In this document: piece by piece, positions 39,898 through 50,062 of the stretch | How positions within the stretch are numbered: the first letter of the stretch is position 1 | How the letters are laid out: every line of letters begins with the position of its first letter | From: Candidatus Binatia bacterium | Lineage (GTDB): Bacteria; Desulfobacterota; Binatia; Bin18 | Length of the DNA: 64,000 bases | NCBI GenBank assembly: GCA_022820725.1 | Contig: JAJEFA010000002.1 | Coordinates: forward strand, 160,302-224,301 | Reading direction: 5' to 3' | Program-made: the position numbers and the translations under genes | Notes under the pieces: model-generated | Databases searched by the model: none | Seen by the model: the letters and a program-made list of their open reading frames with translations, nothing else | What the model was told of the DNA's origin: nothing

Positions 39898-42096
39898 TCA
39901 AAACGCACTCTTCCCAGCTGACGTAATGCCAACCAAAGACAAGGAAAACCGAAACTCAACCTCATCAGGGTTCACTTTCTCAACAACTCCGAAATCAAAC
40001 GTCCAACACTTCTGCGGCGAGAGGACACGAAAGAAATAGCGCGACCCGATAAACGCTTTATCATTCAGATCATAGCGCGTGAAATAGGCGACCGTCAGGT
40101 ATTCATTTAAACGGAGGACAACACGGGAATTGAGCTCTTTCAGGAGCCGGTCGGCAATGGTCCGGTACGAAACTCCAATACTCGTCCGTCGCTGCAGATG
40201 GCGCAGCAACGGGCTCGTCTCAGGGAACGGGCGCGGGTCCTGGAGGTATCCGCCAATGCGGGCGGCAATCATGTCTCCTTGATCAACATCATACGTCGTC
40301 TCCGCCGCGAGGGTAAAGGGCGAGAAGGGACGGACATGCGCGCTGATGTCCACGTCAGAAAAATGCTGATCCGTCTCACTCAGGCCAAATCGCTCGCCTT
40401 CTTCTCGCAGCCGTCGGCTCGGGTCGTAAGCCTGGGTCACCGATACGCGGAGCAGTTCGCGGACGCGAGCCTGCCGATTGGAAGCGCCGGGGAGCGGATC
40501 AAATTTCCCAAGGAGTCTGTTTGCAACACCATAGACAAAGAGGCTACGCCGGTTAATCCGGTCGAGCGCATCATAGAGCGGAAGATCATCTTGACCAACC
40601 CGGGGGACATAGGAGAACGAGACATGAGGCTCGATAACGTGCTGGAGTTTACTCACCCGTCCCCAACCAACATCGAAAACCCGGGAGAGGCGTGTTCCGA
40701 ACTCAGCCTGTAACTGGACCGTCTCCCTGGTCTGCGTCTTCTTTAGGCGTCTGGAGCCAGGTACGACTGGTCGCCCCCGAGCGCGGGAACTCATATGATA
40801 TACTGTCTCCCGTCCAGTCGCCGTCACCGCCCCATAGATATACCTGCCGAGGGAGAAAGGGAGCGATACCCAGGGAGCGAGATCAAAGCGCTGACCATAG
40901 TAGCCACGGTTCCGAAAAAAGTGACTACCCTGCATGGTCACCCCGGCTTCAAGACGGTCGTTCCAGAAACGGTGGTGACCCTGAAAATTGACCTGAGGCA
41001 GAACCTGAAAGGCGTCATCCTGGTCGTTTCGCAAATCCTGATAATAGCGCGCCTCGGAACGGAGCTGAGCGTTCTTCCAGGTTTTCAGACCACCGGCTCG
41101 GGAAGCAGTAAACCGCCGTGAACGGAGCTGATGATCTTCAAGCCCTGGATGGAAGGAGACATTGAATTCACGCAAGAAGAAATCATCGCTCACAAAAAAG
41201 AAATCACTATAGACCTCTACGTTATCGGCCATACGCTGCCGATGTGCCCCTGTAACACTCCAGCGATCAACAGGTGAGGTCGTTGAGGCCGGTCCTCGAA
41301 TCTGTTCATTAAAATACGAGGCGGAGAAATCGCCCTCCACCCGCTCACTGGGCGCATAGCGGTATTCTCCCAAGAGGCCAACCCGGGCAGAGGTTTCAAC
41401 ATCTGCTGTGAACGTAAAGTCCTGACTCTTACTGATTGCCCAATAGAAGGGCTGTTCCCACTGGAAACCGCGCTTACTCGAAAAGCCGATCCGGGGTGCG
41501 AGCGCGCCACTTTGGCGGTCCTTACGAACAGGGACCGCACCATAGGGGATATAGAGAAGCGGGATGTCTCGTGCCCGCAGGAGCCCACCACGAAGCTTAC
41601 CGGTTCCGGCAAGGGTGAGATCAAACTCGGAGGCGTCTAGTCTCCAATCTGGCTGCTCGTCGGGTTCACACTCACATGTTGTTATCGTTCCGTCTTCAAC
41701 ATGATAGGTCTGACCGTACGATTTTTGGAGCCTTCTACCGGTAATCGTATATTGACGCTGGGGCATGTGAATGACGCCATCTTCAATTTCGCCTGTTTCA
41801 TCCGTGAGTTCCAGGCGTAACGCCTCAGCCTGTATGCTTCCCTGGGGGTCTTGCAGCACGACATTTCCGCGGGCCTGAAGTTCATTCCTGATCCGGCTTA
41901 CGCTCACCGTATCTGCGGTGAGCGTCGTTTGGCCTTTGGTGACAACAACGTTTCCTTGCGCCGACACCGTCTCCCCGTCCTCTTCATAGCTCAGCGTGTC
42001 GGCGTTGACCTCGACCGGTTCTTGTGCAGAGACGGCCTCTGCCTCGATGAGCCAGGAAAGCGTGAGCAGGAGAAAAAAATAAAAGATTCTTGGCAT
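39898..42096 (-). CDS. lptD: LPS-assembly outer-membrane protein LptD
   Basis: 732 residues: a signal peptide ending near VSA-Q, a periplasmic OstA/LptA-like beta-jellyroll (about 25-200) and a large C-terminal beta-barrel that receives LPS with LptE. The jellyroll has repeated VEVNADTLSYEEDGETVSAQG-like strands and a C-x-C pair at 141-143 (TTCECEP). A single Cys lies near the C-terminus (PQKCWTFDFGV). This suggests a simpler disulfide arrangement than the four-Cys E. coli protein. The ATG at 42096 is preferred; a GTG two codons earlier is possible. folC is 16 nt upstream. Confidence 0.93.
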   Translation of the reverse strand: MPRIFYFFLLLTLSWLIEAEAVSAQEPVEVNADTLSYEEDGETVSAQGNVVVTKGQTTLTADTVSVSRIRNELQARGNVVLQDPQGSIQAEALRLELTDETGEIEDGVIHMPQRQYTITGRRLQKSYGQTYHVEDGTITTCECEPDEQPDWRLDASEFDLTLAGTGKLRGGLLRARDIPLLYIPYGAVPVRKDRQSGALAPRIGFSSKRGFQWEQPFYWAISKSQDFTFTADVETSARVGLLGEYRYAPSERVEGDFSASYFNEQIRGPASTTSPVDRWSVTGAHRQRMADNVEVYSDFFFVSDDFFLREFNVSFHPGLEDHQLRSRRFTASRAGGLKTWKNAQLRSEARYYQDLRNDQDDAFQVLPQVNFQGHHRFWNDRLEAGVTMQGSHFFRNRGYYGQRFDLAPWVSLPFSLGRYIYGAVTATGRETVYHMSSRARGRPVVPGSRRLKKTQTRETVQLQAEFGTRLSRVFDVGWGRVSKLQHVIEPHVSFSYVPRVGQDDLPLYDALDRINRRSLFVYGVANRLLGKFDPLPGASNRQARVRELLRVSVTQAYDPSRRLREEGERFGLSETDQHFSDVDISAHVRPFSPFTLAAETTYDVDQGDMIAARIGGYLQDPRPFPETSPLLRHLQRRTSIGVSYRTIADRLLKELNSRVVLRLNEYLTVAYFTRYDLNDKAFIGSRYFFRVLSPQKCWTFDFGVVEKVNPDEVEFRFSLSLVGITSAGKSAF

Positions 42097-42112
42097 GACC
42101 ACCTACACTCTC

Positions 42113-43420
42113 TCAGGCCAGCAGCCGTTGGGTCTGGGAGATCGTGAGGGCAACACAGGCTTCGGGAAAGAGCGGCAGCACTTCTCCAACCAAGAACAAC
42201 GAGCCACACACCACAAGAACCTCTTGAGGCCCGATTTGATGGAGCAGTTGGCGACAAGCTTCCGCAGCACCCTCAATGGTACGAACGGAACAGTGAGCAG
42301 AAAAGGCCTGTTGCACCGTATACGGATCTTCGGCTCGTGGCTGCGCAACCGCTGTGACAACAACTGCGGTAGCGACCTGTTCCAAGGCGGCTGCCATCGG
42401 ACGCCACTCCTTATCCCGCATAACTCCAAAAAGAAAAATAGGCCGCCGATTCGGAGCGAGGTCGGGGAGTTCAGCCAGTAACGCGTGAAGAGCCTGGATA
42501 TTATGCGCCCCGTCAAGAATGACAAGGGGGTGTGTCGACACAACATCTAACCTACCCGGCCAGCGTACCAACTGTAATCCCGCACGAATTTGAGCCTCTG
42601 TCACCGGGAAGGAGTCCTGGAGATATTCCAGACTCGCCAAAGCAACTGCGGTATTGTGTGCTTGAAATTTCCCATTCAGAGAAAGTTGAAGACCCTGATA
42701 TTGACGCTGCTTTCCATCGTAGCAATACCGGCCGGAGGCGGCTTTCTGAAGAGTAAAATCCTGGTCATATGACAGAATCGCGCTCCCTTGATCTTGAGCC
42801 TTGTGATATAAAACGTCACGGCTCTCCTGATCGAGCTTCCCGAGTACGACGGGTACCGCGGGCTTAATGATTCCACCCTTTTCACGCGCGATACCGGCGA
42901 GAGTTGACCCCAGATACTGCTGGTGATCAAGCCCGATACTCGTGATGATGGACACCAAGGGAGTGAGAACATTGGTGGCATCAAGTCTTCCACCCAAACC
43001 AACCTCCACTATGGCGATATCAACACGAGCTTGGGCAAAGATACGAAAAGCCAACACCGTCATCATCTCGAACGGAGTCAACCGAATGCCCGCCGGTTCG
43101 AGGTCGGACTTAATTGCCGCCACCGTATCCACCACCTCGCGTGGAGAGACCCACCGCGGGCCAATCCGAATCCGCTCACAAAAATCGATCAGATGTGGAG
43201 ATGTAAACAAGCCCGTCTTATACCCCGCGGCGCTGAGGATGGCGTGCAATATGGCTGCGGTAGAACCTTTCCCATTCGTGCCAGCTATATGAACGCTGGG
43301 GAATTGGTGCTGCGGGTCATTACTCAAACGAAGCGCGAGCATGGTCCGCTCAAGCTTGAGGTCCATACGCTCGACTTCAAGTCTATACAACCACGCCAAT
43401 GTCTCTGAGTAGTCGGACAT
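42113..43420 (-). CDS. folC: dihydrofolate / folylpolyglutamate synthase
   Basis: A 435-residue Mur-ligase-fold enzyme adding glutamate to (dihydro)pteroate and folates. The P-loop IAGTNGKGST is at 45-54. SPHLIDFCERIRI, VEVGLGGRLDATNV (metal-binding) and the C-terminal RWPGRLDVV and LDGAHN motifs follow. The length is normal. The position after accD matches the widespread trpB-trpA-accD-folC order. Confidence 0.95.
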   Translation of the reverse strand: MSDYSETLAWLYRLEVERMDLKLERTMLALRLSNDPQHQFPSVHIAGTNGKGSTAAILHAILSAAGYKTGLFTSPHLIDFCERIRIGPRWVSPREVVDTVAAIKSDLEPAGIRLTPFEMMTVLAFRIFAQARVDIAIVEVGLGGRLDATNVLTPLVSIITSIGLDHQQYLGSTLAGIAREKGGIIKPAVPVVLGKLDQESRDVLYHKAQDQGSAILSYDQDFTLQKAASGRYCYDGKQRQYQGLQLSLNGKFQAHNTAVALASLEYLQDSFPVTEAQIRAGLQLVRWPGRLDVVSTHPLVILDGAHNIQALHALLAELPDLAPNRRPIFLFGVMRDKEWRPMAAALEQVATAVVVTAVAQPRAEDPYTVQQAFSAHCSVRTIEGAAEACRQLLHQIGPQEVLVVCGSLFLVGEVLPLFPEACVALTISQTQRLLA

Positions 43421-43456
43421 CCTGTCGCTCTGAATAGCAGATTACAGGATGGGGCG

Positions 43457-44329
43457 TTATGGGGGAGAGTGCGACGCTTTTGGGGTTGAGTCAGGGGTGG
43501 GTACAGGATTGCATAAGAGACCAAGCAACTGGCTTAACATCCCACGCAAATCCTTACGCTCAACGACAAGGTCTACCATACCATGGTCCAATAAAAATTC
43601 CGCTCGTTGGAAACCCGGAGGAAGCTTCTCCCGGATAGTCTGTTCGATCACGCGCTGTCCGGCAAAGCCAATCAAGGCTCCTGGCTCAGCAATATTGATG
43701 TCACCCAGCATACCCAGTGAGGCGGCAACGCCACCCGTTGTGGGGTCCGTCAACACCGAGATATACGGCAACCCAGCTTCTCGCAAACGGCCAAGCGCCA
43801 TAGTGATCTTTGCCATCTGCATCAGCGAGAGCACTCCTTCCTGCATCCTGGCACCGCCGGAGGCAGAGAAGAAAACAACAGGTAGTTGTTCGGTGCGAGC
43901 GTGCTCGATAATTCGGGTCAGTTTTTCCCCCACGGCAGCTCCCATACTGCCGCCGAGAAAAGAGAAGTCGAAACAGCCGAGGGCAACACGACGCCCGTCA
44001 AGGGTCGCCACCCCGCAGACAACGGCTTCGGTACGTCCCGAGCGGCTGCGCGCATCAGCTAACCGTTGGGCGTAAGGTTTCCGGTCGATGAAGGTGAGAG
44101 GATCAGTGGAGTGCACGTGCGGTGCATACTCAATGAACGAACCGCGATCGACAATGGTGAGCAGTCGTTGTTCGGCGGTCAGTCGGAGATGAGCGCCACA
44201 TTTGGGACAAATAAAAAGGCGGCGCTCAACCTCCTTCCGAAATAAAATTTCTTGGCACGTCGAACATTTGAGCCAAATGGCCTCCCCCTCCTCTTGACTC
44301 ACCGTGGCTGCCGGTTCTGCCATACTCAC
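43457..44329 (-). CDS. accD: acetyl-CoA carboxylase carboxyltransferase subunit beta
   Basis: 290 residues. It forms the carboxyltransferase with AccA, making malonyl-CoA. The N-terminal zinc ribbon is C22-x2-C25 (CSTC) and C41-x2-C44 (CPKC). The crotonase-like core has DPLTF, CFDFSFLGGSMGAAVGEK, SASGGARMQEG, TDPTTGGVAAS and GFAGQRVIEQT. The GTG at 44329 has GAGG five bases upstream; the ATG two codons on (44323) is an alternative. It lies 27 nt after trpA. Confidence 0.95.
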   Translation of the reverse strand: MSMAEPAATVSQEEGEAIWLKCSTCQEILFRKEVERRLFICPKCGAHLRLTAEQRLLTIVDRGSFIEYAPHVHSTDPLTFIDRKPYAQRLADARSRSGRTEAVVCGVATLDGRRVALGCFDFSFLGGSMGAAVGEKLTRIIEHARTEQLPVVFFSASGGARMQEGVLSLMQMAKITMALGRLREAGLPYISVLTDPTTGGVAASLGMLGDINIAEPGALIGFAGQRVIEQTIREKLPPGFQRAEFLLDHGMVDLVVERKDLRGMLSQLLGLLCNPVPTPDSTPKASHSPP

Positions 44330-44356
44330 TCTTTCCTCAGTGCCCTTCGCCTGTCG

Positions 44357-45205
44357 TCAAGATTGTAGTGGTGGGGCGATGGTCGTCCCGATATCGTTTG
44401 GGGTCTCGATGCTGCGGAGGGCTGTTTTGAGCTCGGCAATAAGCGCTCCCACACGCGGTACCATGTCCGGTCGTCCCAGCGATTGTTCAATGACCTGTGA
44501 GATGGCGCTTCCGACAATAGCGGCGTCAGCCACGCCCGCGACCTGTACGGCATGTTCTGCTGAGGAGATACCGAACCCAACACCAACGGGAACTGGGGAA
44601 ATGGCGCGAATACGTCGAACCATATCGCTCAAATCCGCTGGGAGTGCCGCCCGTACGCCCGTCACGCCCGTCACCGCGACATAATAGATAAATCCGCGTG
44701 CACGAGCCAACACTTTCTGCGCTCGGTCCAGCGAGCTGGTCGGAGCGAGAAGAAAGATCATGTCCAAATCGTGGCGATCCGTCTCCCGTTTCAACTCCTC
44801 TGCTTCTTCAGGCGGGAGATCAACGCAGAGTACACCATCAACGCCTGCCTGACGAGCATCGGCGGCAAAGCGCTCTCCACCGTAGCGCCAGATCGGATTA
44901 TAATAACCAAAGAGCAGGATTGGAATCGTGAGCGACTGTCGTAAACGACGCACCAGTTCAAAGACGTGGGACAACGATGTACCGTGCTGCAAGGCACGTT
45001 CCGCGGCGCGCTGCAGGGTTGGCCCATCGGCCATCGGGTCAGAAAAAGGAACACCCAGTTCGATGATGTCAGCCCCCTGTCGGGCCATTTCATGGACTAA
45101 CGCGAACGTCGTCTCCATATCGGGATCCCCGGCAGTGATGAAGGGGATGAGGCCGACCTCTCCGCGAGCCTGCAACTGGGTAAAGGTGTCGGCAATGCGC
45201 GTCAT
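44357..45205 (-). CDS. trpA: tryptophan synthase alpha chain
   Basis: A 282-residue TIM-barrel enzyme that cleaves indole-3-glycerol phosphate. The catalytic Glu and Asp lie in [24 protein letters not shown], the phosphate-binding GVGFGISS and the [10 protein letters not shown] segment are all present. It overlaps the trpB stop by ATGA. Confidence 0.96.
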   Translation of the reverse strand: MTRIADTFTQLQARGEVGLIPFITAGDPDMETTFALVHEMARQGADIIELGVPFSDPMADGPTLQRAAERALQHGTSLSHVFELVRRLRQSLTIPILLFGYYNPIWRYGGERFAADARQAGVDGVLCVDLPPEEAEELKRETDRHDLDMIFLLAPTSSLDRAQKVLARARGFIYYVAVTGVTGVRAALPADLSDMVRRIRAISPVPVGVGFGISSAEHAVQVAGVADAAIVGSAISQVIEQSLGRPDMVPRVGALIAELKTALRSIETPNDIGTTIAPPLQS

Positions 45206-46392
45206 AGAGCGTTTTCACCAAGAAAGCTTGCCACGCTTTGGAGGTCTTTATCCCCTCGACCAGAAACATTAATCACCACAATGGCCGTGGCAGGCAGTTG
45301 CGGGACGAGGGTTGCAGCATAGGCGACGGCATGAGCACTCTCCAAGGCGGGAATAATCCCCTCGGTCTCAGCCAAGAGCCGCATCCCCTCGACTGCTTGC
45401 GCGTCCTGGACCGTCACACAGCGAATGCGCTGCTGGTCATTCCAATAGCTCAATTCTGGTCCAACACCGGGGTAGTCCAACCCCGGCGCAAGCGAATGCG
45501 TTGCGGAAATCTGGCCGGTCTCGTCCTGGAGCACATACGTCTTGCTGCCGTGTAACACGCCAGCGTACCCATTTGCCATTGAGGCAGCATTCTGGCCTGC
45601 ACCGAGCCCCCCGGCCTCAACCGCAACCATGTGGATTGCGGTTTCGGGGAGAAAAGGAGCAAAGAGGCCCATCGCGTTGCTTCCACCCCCAACACAGGCA
45701 ATGAGATAGTCCGGCAAACGACCTTCGTGCTGCACGATCTGCTTTTTGGTCTCACGTCCGATAACGGACTGAAAGTCGCGGACCAGCATGGGATACGGAT
45801 GCGGACCGGCGACTGTGCCGATGACATAAAAAGTATGCGCCACATGCGTAATCCAGTCACGCAAGGCTTCATTCATCGCGTCTTTCAGAGTTTGGCTGCC
45901 AGAAGCGACCTCCCGCAGCGTTGCTCCCAAAAGTCGCATCCGGAAAACATTGGGCGCTTGGCGCACGGTATCTTCACAGCCCATAAAAACTTCGCACGAG
46001 AATCCAAGGAGAGCCGCAACGGTCGCCGTTGCAACTCCGTGTTGGCCGGCCCCGGTTTCGGCAATAAGCCTCTCTTTTCCCATGCGTTTGGCCAATAAGG
46101 CTTGGCCAATAGTATTGTTGATCTTATGCGCGCCGGTATGACACAGATCTTCACGCTTGAGATAGACCTTTGCTCCCCCAAGCCGCTCGGTCAAGCGGGC
46201 GGCAAAGGTGAGTGGTGTCGGCCGGCCAATATATTCACGCTGGAGGGCGCGGAGTTCTCGCTTAAACGTCGAGTCTCTGCGGCATTGGCAATAGACCTCT
46301 TCGAGCTCAAGCAAAGCAGGCATCAGGGTCTCCGCCACATAGCGGCCACCATAGAAACCAAAATGTCCATGCTTATCAGGCAGTTTTGGCAT
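45202..46392 (-). CDS. trpB: tryptophan synthase beta chain
   Basis: A 396-residue PLP enzyme joining indole and serine. [14 protein letters not shown] is the usual start region. The PLP lysine is in [15 protein letters not shown], the phosphate loop is [10 protein letters not shown], and the catalytic Glu is in AETGAGQHG. It belongs to the common TrpB1 type. The ATG at 46392 overlaps the trpF end by 17 nt; an earlier in-frame start within trpF is rejected. Confidence 0.96.
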   Translation of the reverse strand: MPKLPDKHGHFGFYGGRYVAETLMPALLELEEVYCQCRRDSTFKRELRALQREYIGRPTPLTFAARLTERLGGAKVYLKREDLCHTGAHKINNTIGQALLAKRMGKERLIAETGAGQHGVATATVAALLGFSCEVFMGCEDTVRQAPNVFRMRLLGATLREVASGSQTLKDAMNEALRDWITHVAHTFYVIGTVAGPHPYPMLVRDFQSVIGRETKKQIVQHEGRLPDYLIACVGGGSNAMGLFAPFLPETAIHMVAVEAGGLGAGQNAASMANGYAGVLHGSKTYVLQDETGQISATHSLAPGLDYPGVGPELSYWNDQQRIRCVTVQDAQAVEGMRLLAETEGIIPALESAHAVAYAATLVPQLPATAIVVINVSGRGDKDLQSVASFLGENAL

Positions 46393-46999
46393 TGTTGATG
46401 AACGCGTGCAGTTTTTCTGCGTCTTTCCGTCCGGGAGCCGACTCAACGCCACTAGCGACATCGACGGCCCACGGACGCACGGCCTCAACCGCGGCAACGA
46501 CGTTCTCTGTATTGAGCCCCCCAGCCAAAATCGTCCGATCCAGGATCAACCGAGGGAGGGTCGCAGCATGCTTCCAGGCAAAAGCCTCACCCGTCCCTCC
46601 GTATCCGCGAGGACTATACGTGTCAAGGAGGAGGTAGTCAGCCTGAATCCCTTCAAGTTGCTTAGGAAGAGACATCTCCGAGCCGACCCGAACCACCTTG
46701 ATGGTCGCAACCGACCAGTCCTTCAGGGCGGCGGCGTCCTCATCACCGTGAAACTGAATCGCGTCAAGCGAGAGGGACCGAACATAGGCAGCGATACGTT
46801 CCCGCTCCGCATTAACGAAAACACCCACACAGCGAATATGCTGAGGCAGAATGCTCCGGATCGCTTTGGCAGTGGGTTCAGAAACACAGCGCGGGCTGGG
46901 CGGGTAAAAGTTCAGGCCAATCAGATCGGCGCCAGCCTGCACGGCAAGCCGGGCATCAGCGACCGTCGTAATACCACAGATTTTGACGTGGACGGACAT
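46376..46999 (-). CDS. trpF: phosphoribosylanthranilate isomerase
   Basis: 207 residues, TIM barrel, third committed step of tryptophan synthesis. The catalytic Cys is in KICGIT at the N-terminus and the catalytic Asp in VDVASGVE near the C-terminus. [29 protein letters not shown] and [10 protein letters not shown] are family motifs. It is a stand-alone TrpF, not fused to TrpC. It lies 7 nt after trpC. Confidence 0.95.
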   Translation of the reverse strand: MSVHVKICGITTVADARLAVQAGADLIGLNFYPPSPRCVSEPTAKAIRSILPQHIRCVGVFVNAERERIAAYVRSLSLDAIQFHGDEDAAALKDWSVATIKVVRVGSEMSLPKQLEGIQADYLLLDTYSPRGYGGTGEAFAWKHAATLPRLILDRTILAGGLNTENVVAAVEAVRPWAVDVASGVESAPGRKDAEKLHAFINNAKTA

Positions 47000-47006
47000 G
47001 AGTGGG

Positions 47007-47789
47007 CTATGTGGGGTGTCCTAACAGCGAGCGGAGCGGCTCTCCGGGGTCTGGCGCCGCCATAAAGGTCTCACCGATTAAGAACGCCCGCACCCCCTGA
47101 GCCTCGAGTCGGTCTAATTGATGTCGGGTTGACAGCCCGCTTTCAGACACCACCAGAACATCGGAGGGCAGCCCTTGCACCAGACGTTCAGTGGTCTCAA
47201 TCGTCGTATGAAAGGTACGCAGGTCTCGATTGTTAATACCTAACAGGGATGCTCCATGGGCCAGAGCGCGCTCACATTCCGCTTCATCATGCACTTCGAC
47301 CAGACAGTCGATCCCCAGCGTTTGCGCCAGATGCATCAGATCGTGCAGTTGGGCGTCTTCGAGAATCGCAACAATTAAGAGAATAGCACTCGCTCCGTAG
47401 GCACGCCCCTCGTACACTTGGTAGTCATCAAAGACGAAATCTTTTCTAAGGAGGGGGAGTGCGACCTGCTGGCGAATCCGCTTGAGATACTCGAGGCTGC
47501 CCTGAAAAAATTTCTTTTCCGTGAGCACAGAGATAGCGGCTGCTCCCGAGGATTCATAGGTACGGGCGAGAGCAAGGGGATCAAAGTCTTGACGGATCAC
47601 ACCTTTGGATGGAGATGCCTTTTTTACCTCAGCAATAATCGTCCGCCCGTTCCAGGCAGACAAGGTCTGGAAAAGACCGGGCGGCTGAGAGTGGAACAGC
47701 GGCATGTCTTGAAGCTGGCCGAGTGATATCTGCTGTTTTTGGAGCGCGATTTCCTCGCGTTTATAGGCCACGATGTCATCAAGAATCAT
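47007..47789 (-). CDS. trpC: indole-3-glycerol-phosphate synthase
   Basis: 260 residues, TIM barrel. EVKKASPSKG carries the catalytic Lys, with VLTEKKFFQGS, LRKDFVFDDYQVYE, EVHDEAE, GINNRDLRTF and SESGLST following in family order. The start overlaps the trpD stop by ATGA. Confidence 0.96.
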   Translation of the reverse strand: MILDDIVAYKREEIALQKQQISLGQLQDMPLFHSQPPGLFQTLSAWNGRTIIAEVKKASPSKGVIRQDFDPLALARTYESSGAAAISVLTEKKFFQGSLEYLKRIRQQVALPLLRKDFVFDDYQVYEGRAYGASAILLIVAILEDAQLHDLMHLAQTLGIDCLVEVHDEAECERALAHGASLLGINNRDLRTFHTTIETTERLVQGLPSDVLVVSESGLSTRHQLDRLEAQGVRAFLIGETFMAAPDPGEPLRSLLGHPT

Positions 47790-48805
47790 ACCGTTTCCCT
47801 GTGTGTCAGCGGGATAAACCGTTCCAGCGTCCGAGCCGCGGCTCCACTGTCAACCGTGGTCCTGGCAAGCGTCATCCCCTCTCCGAGTGAAGCAGCCGCA
47901 TTCCCAGCATAGAGGGCCGCTCCAGCATTGAGCAAGACAACGTCCCGGTGGGGACCTGGAGTTCCAGCTAAGACCGACCGAATAATATCTGCCGACTCCT
48001 GGGCACTTGAGACCTGCAGGGCGGTTAACGGACGACACGGGAAGCCGTAATCCGGAGGATTAATACTATACGTCCGTACGCCCTGTGGCCTCCACTCAGC
48101 AACTTGCGTCGGGCCGCTCAGCGATACTTCATCAAGTCCATCCTCTCCATGCACGACCAAGCCGTGCTGACAGCCTAATCGTCCGAGTGCCGCGGCTAGT
48201 GGCTGAACCCAACGCTGGTCAAAGACGCCAATGAGTTGATATTGCGCTCCAGCCGGGTTCGTGAGGGGCCCGAGGATATTGAAGATGGTCCGTATCCCAA
48301 CTTCCCGACGTGGGCCAACGGCATGGCGCATGGCTCGATGAAAGGCCGGAGCAAGCAAAAAACCGAAGCCGACTTCCTGCATGCAATATGTCGCTTGCTG
48401 TGGAGACAGCTCAATACGCGCACCGAGGGTTTCTAGGACATCGGCACCGCCAACCGTTCCAGACATCGCTCGATTGCCATGCTTGGCTACACATAGACCC
48501 GCAGCAGCAACCACAAAAGCGGCACAGGTCGAAATATTAAACGTATGACAGCCGTCTCCCCCAGTTCCGCAGGTATCAATAACCGCGCGTCCCGGACGAA
48601 CTGGTGTCGCCATGGCGCGCATAGCTCCAGCTGCTCCAGAGATCTCTGCAACGGTCTCACCCTTGATGTGGAGCGCGGTCAGCAGAGCCCCAATCTGAGC
48701 CGGAGTGGCCTGCCCATCCATCAGATCGGTAATGACGGCATACATCTCTTCTTCCGTCAGATCTGCTCCGGCAGCCACGTGGGCAATGGCATCTTTGACC
48801 GTCAT
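47786..48805 (-). CDS. trpD: anthranilate phosphoribosyltransferase
   Basis: 339 residues. It transfers phosphoribosyl to anthranilate. DTCGTGGDG binds PRPP, KHGNRAMSG is the second substrate motif, and GPLTNPAG and VHGEDGLDE follow. The ATG at 48805 gives the usual MTVKDAI start; earlier in-frame starts lie within the SPOR gene and are rejected. trpE and trpG, which make anthranilate, are not in the window. It starts 17 nt after the SPOR-domain gene. Confidence 0.95.
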   Translation of the reverse strand: MTVKDAIAHVAAGADLTEEEMYAVITDLMDGQATPAQIGALLTALHIKGETVAEISGAAGAMRAMATPVRPGRAVIDTCGTGGDGCHTFNISTCAAFVVAAAGLCVAKHGNRAMSGTVGGADVLETLGARIELSPQQATYCMQEVGFGFLLAPAFHRAMRHAVGPRREVGIRTIFNILGPLTNPAGAQYQLIGVFDQRWVQPLAAALGRLGCQHGLVVHGEDGLDEVSLSGPTQVAEWRPQGVRTYSINPPDYGFPCRPLTALQVSSAQESADIIRSVLAGTPGPHRDVVLLNAGAALYAGNAAASLGEGMTLARTTVDSGAAARTLERFIPLTHRETV

Positions 48806-48822
48806 AGATACAACACGAGGGG

Positions 48823-49467
48823 TTAATCTGAGACCAGGTAGGCCTGAGCGAATTTCTCTTCGCGTCGAAAGCGAGCCGCCACGCGTTGGGCCTCTTCTTC
48901 GGCAAATGTTCCGACGCGCAAACGGTACAATATTCCTCCGTTCTTTGTCAGTTTGTTGACGGAGACGGTATAGCCTCGCTGACGCAGTTCCGCAGCGATT
49001 TGACGCGCCGTATTCTGGCTCTTGGTGACATGAACCTGGATACTCCACCCGCCCAATATCTGCAGCTCTTTTTGGTCTTGTGCTTTGACTTCGCTTGGAG
49101 CAGGGACAGCCAGCGCGGCTTCTCGTTTTTTGTTTTGCGACACCTGCGCTGAGTTCATAGCCACACGCTCTCTGGCGGACGGATTTGAAGAGGTCGTCTG
49201 TGACTGACCGTTCTCAGCCTGCTTCTCTAAGGTCCTCTTTGAAGTCAGCGGAAAGGCCTGGGGCGCAGGACTCACTGACACGTTGGAGTCAGTATACTCA
49301 ACCGGAAAGCGTACGGTCCGGGTTTCTTGGGCAGTTCTATACGCCTGCACTTCTTTTCCAATATAAATCCCAAAAGCAAAGACAAGGAGAAAGCTCACCA
49401 CGACACTCACGCATACGATACACCCCTGGGGGAGATTAAAGTGAAAGGCATACTGCCGAACAGCCAT
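48823..49467 (-). CDS. SPOR-domain membrane protein
   Basis: 214 residues: a short cytoplasmic N-terminus, one TM helix (about 17-35), a low-complexity Ser/Gln/Ala-rich periplasmic linker (60-130) and a C-terminal SPOR domain (about 138-214; GGWSIQVHVTKSQNTARQI ... YRLRVGTF ... EEAQRVAARF). SPOR domains bind glycan strands lacking stem peptides at the division septum, so it is probably an FtsN/DedD-like cell-envelope protein. It is directly upstream of trpD with a 17-nt gap, so it probably shares the trp transcript. Confidence 0.88.
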   Translation of the reverse strand: MAVRQYAFHFNLPQGCIVCVSVVVSFLLVFAFGIYIGKEVQAYRTAQETRTVRFPVEYTDSNVSVSPAPQAFPLTSKRTLEKQAENGQSQTTSSNPSARERVAMNSAQVSQNKKREAALAVPAPSEVKAQDQKELQILGGWSIQVHVTKSQNTARQIAAELRQRGYTVSVNKLTKNGGILYRLRVGTFAEEEAQRVAARFRREEKFAQAYLVSD

Positions 49468-49525
49468 GGCAAATCCTTCCTCCTATTTCCTCATATGCAC
49501 CCGACTCATCTGAGAGAACGACAAA

Positions 49526-49544
49526 GGGGGAGCGCTGCTCCCCC
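49526..49544 (-). terminator. probable terminator after rplQ
   Basis: GGGGGAGC (49526-49533) and GCTCCCCC (49537-49544) form an 8-bp GC-rich stem with a 3-nt loop. On the minus strand it is followed by TTTG, only a short U-run. It lies about 90 nt after the rplQ stop. The rest of the 166-nt gap between rplQ and the SPOR gene holds nothing else I can identify. Confidence 0.55.
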
Positions 49545-49633
49545 TGCCCGACTCGTCCGCTGAGGTGTGTGATTCGAGAAGCTATCCAGATGCTCGATCA
49601 CTCCGGCTGGCACACCGACCCCCGACCTTGTTT

Positions 49634-50029
49634 CTATACGCTTCCAGTTTCTCCTCCCGCTGAGGGAGCACTTGCCCTTTCCGTAAATTCGACTAGGGAG
49701 ACTGGAGCGGCATCCCCACGGCGAGGGCCTATCTTCAGCACCCGTGTGTATCCGCCTGCCCGCCCCTGAAAGCGCGGAGCAACTTCATCAAACAAACGTT
49801 GTACCAGTTTTCGGCTACCAAGATACGAGAAGGCAAGACGGCGCGCATGGACCGAATTCTTTTTGCCAAGAGTTACCAGACGGTCCGCCCAGCGGCGAAG
49901 TTCTTTGGCCTTCGCATCAGTCGTTCGGACTTGTTCCCGCAGCACCAATGCTTTCAACAAGTTCCGCAGCAGCGCCTTTCTGTGCGCCGCCGTCCGATTC
50001 AGTTTTCGCCCTGCTTTCAGATGTCGCAT
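49634..50029 (-). CDS. rplQ: 50S ribosomal protein L17
   Basis: 131 residues: MRHLKAGRKLNRTAAHRKAL start, LVTLGKKNSVHARR and YTRVLKIGPRRGDAAPV core. A Ser/Ala/Gly-rich tail of about 15 residues extends past the usual E. coli end. It is the last gene of the alpha operon, 33 nt after rpoA. Confidence 0.96.
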   Translation of the reverse strand: MRHLKAGRKLNRTAAHRKALLRNLLKALVLREQVRTTDAKAKELRRWADRLVTLGKKNSVHARRLAFSYLGSRKLVQRLFDEVAPRFQGRAGGYTRVLKIGPRRGDAAPVSLVEFTERASAPSAGGETGSV

Positions 50030-50062
50030 CGTCCTCGTTTCCCTGTTGCTCTGAGACTCTGG

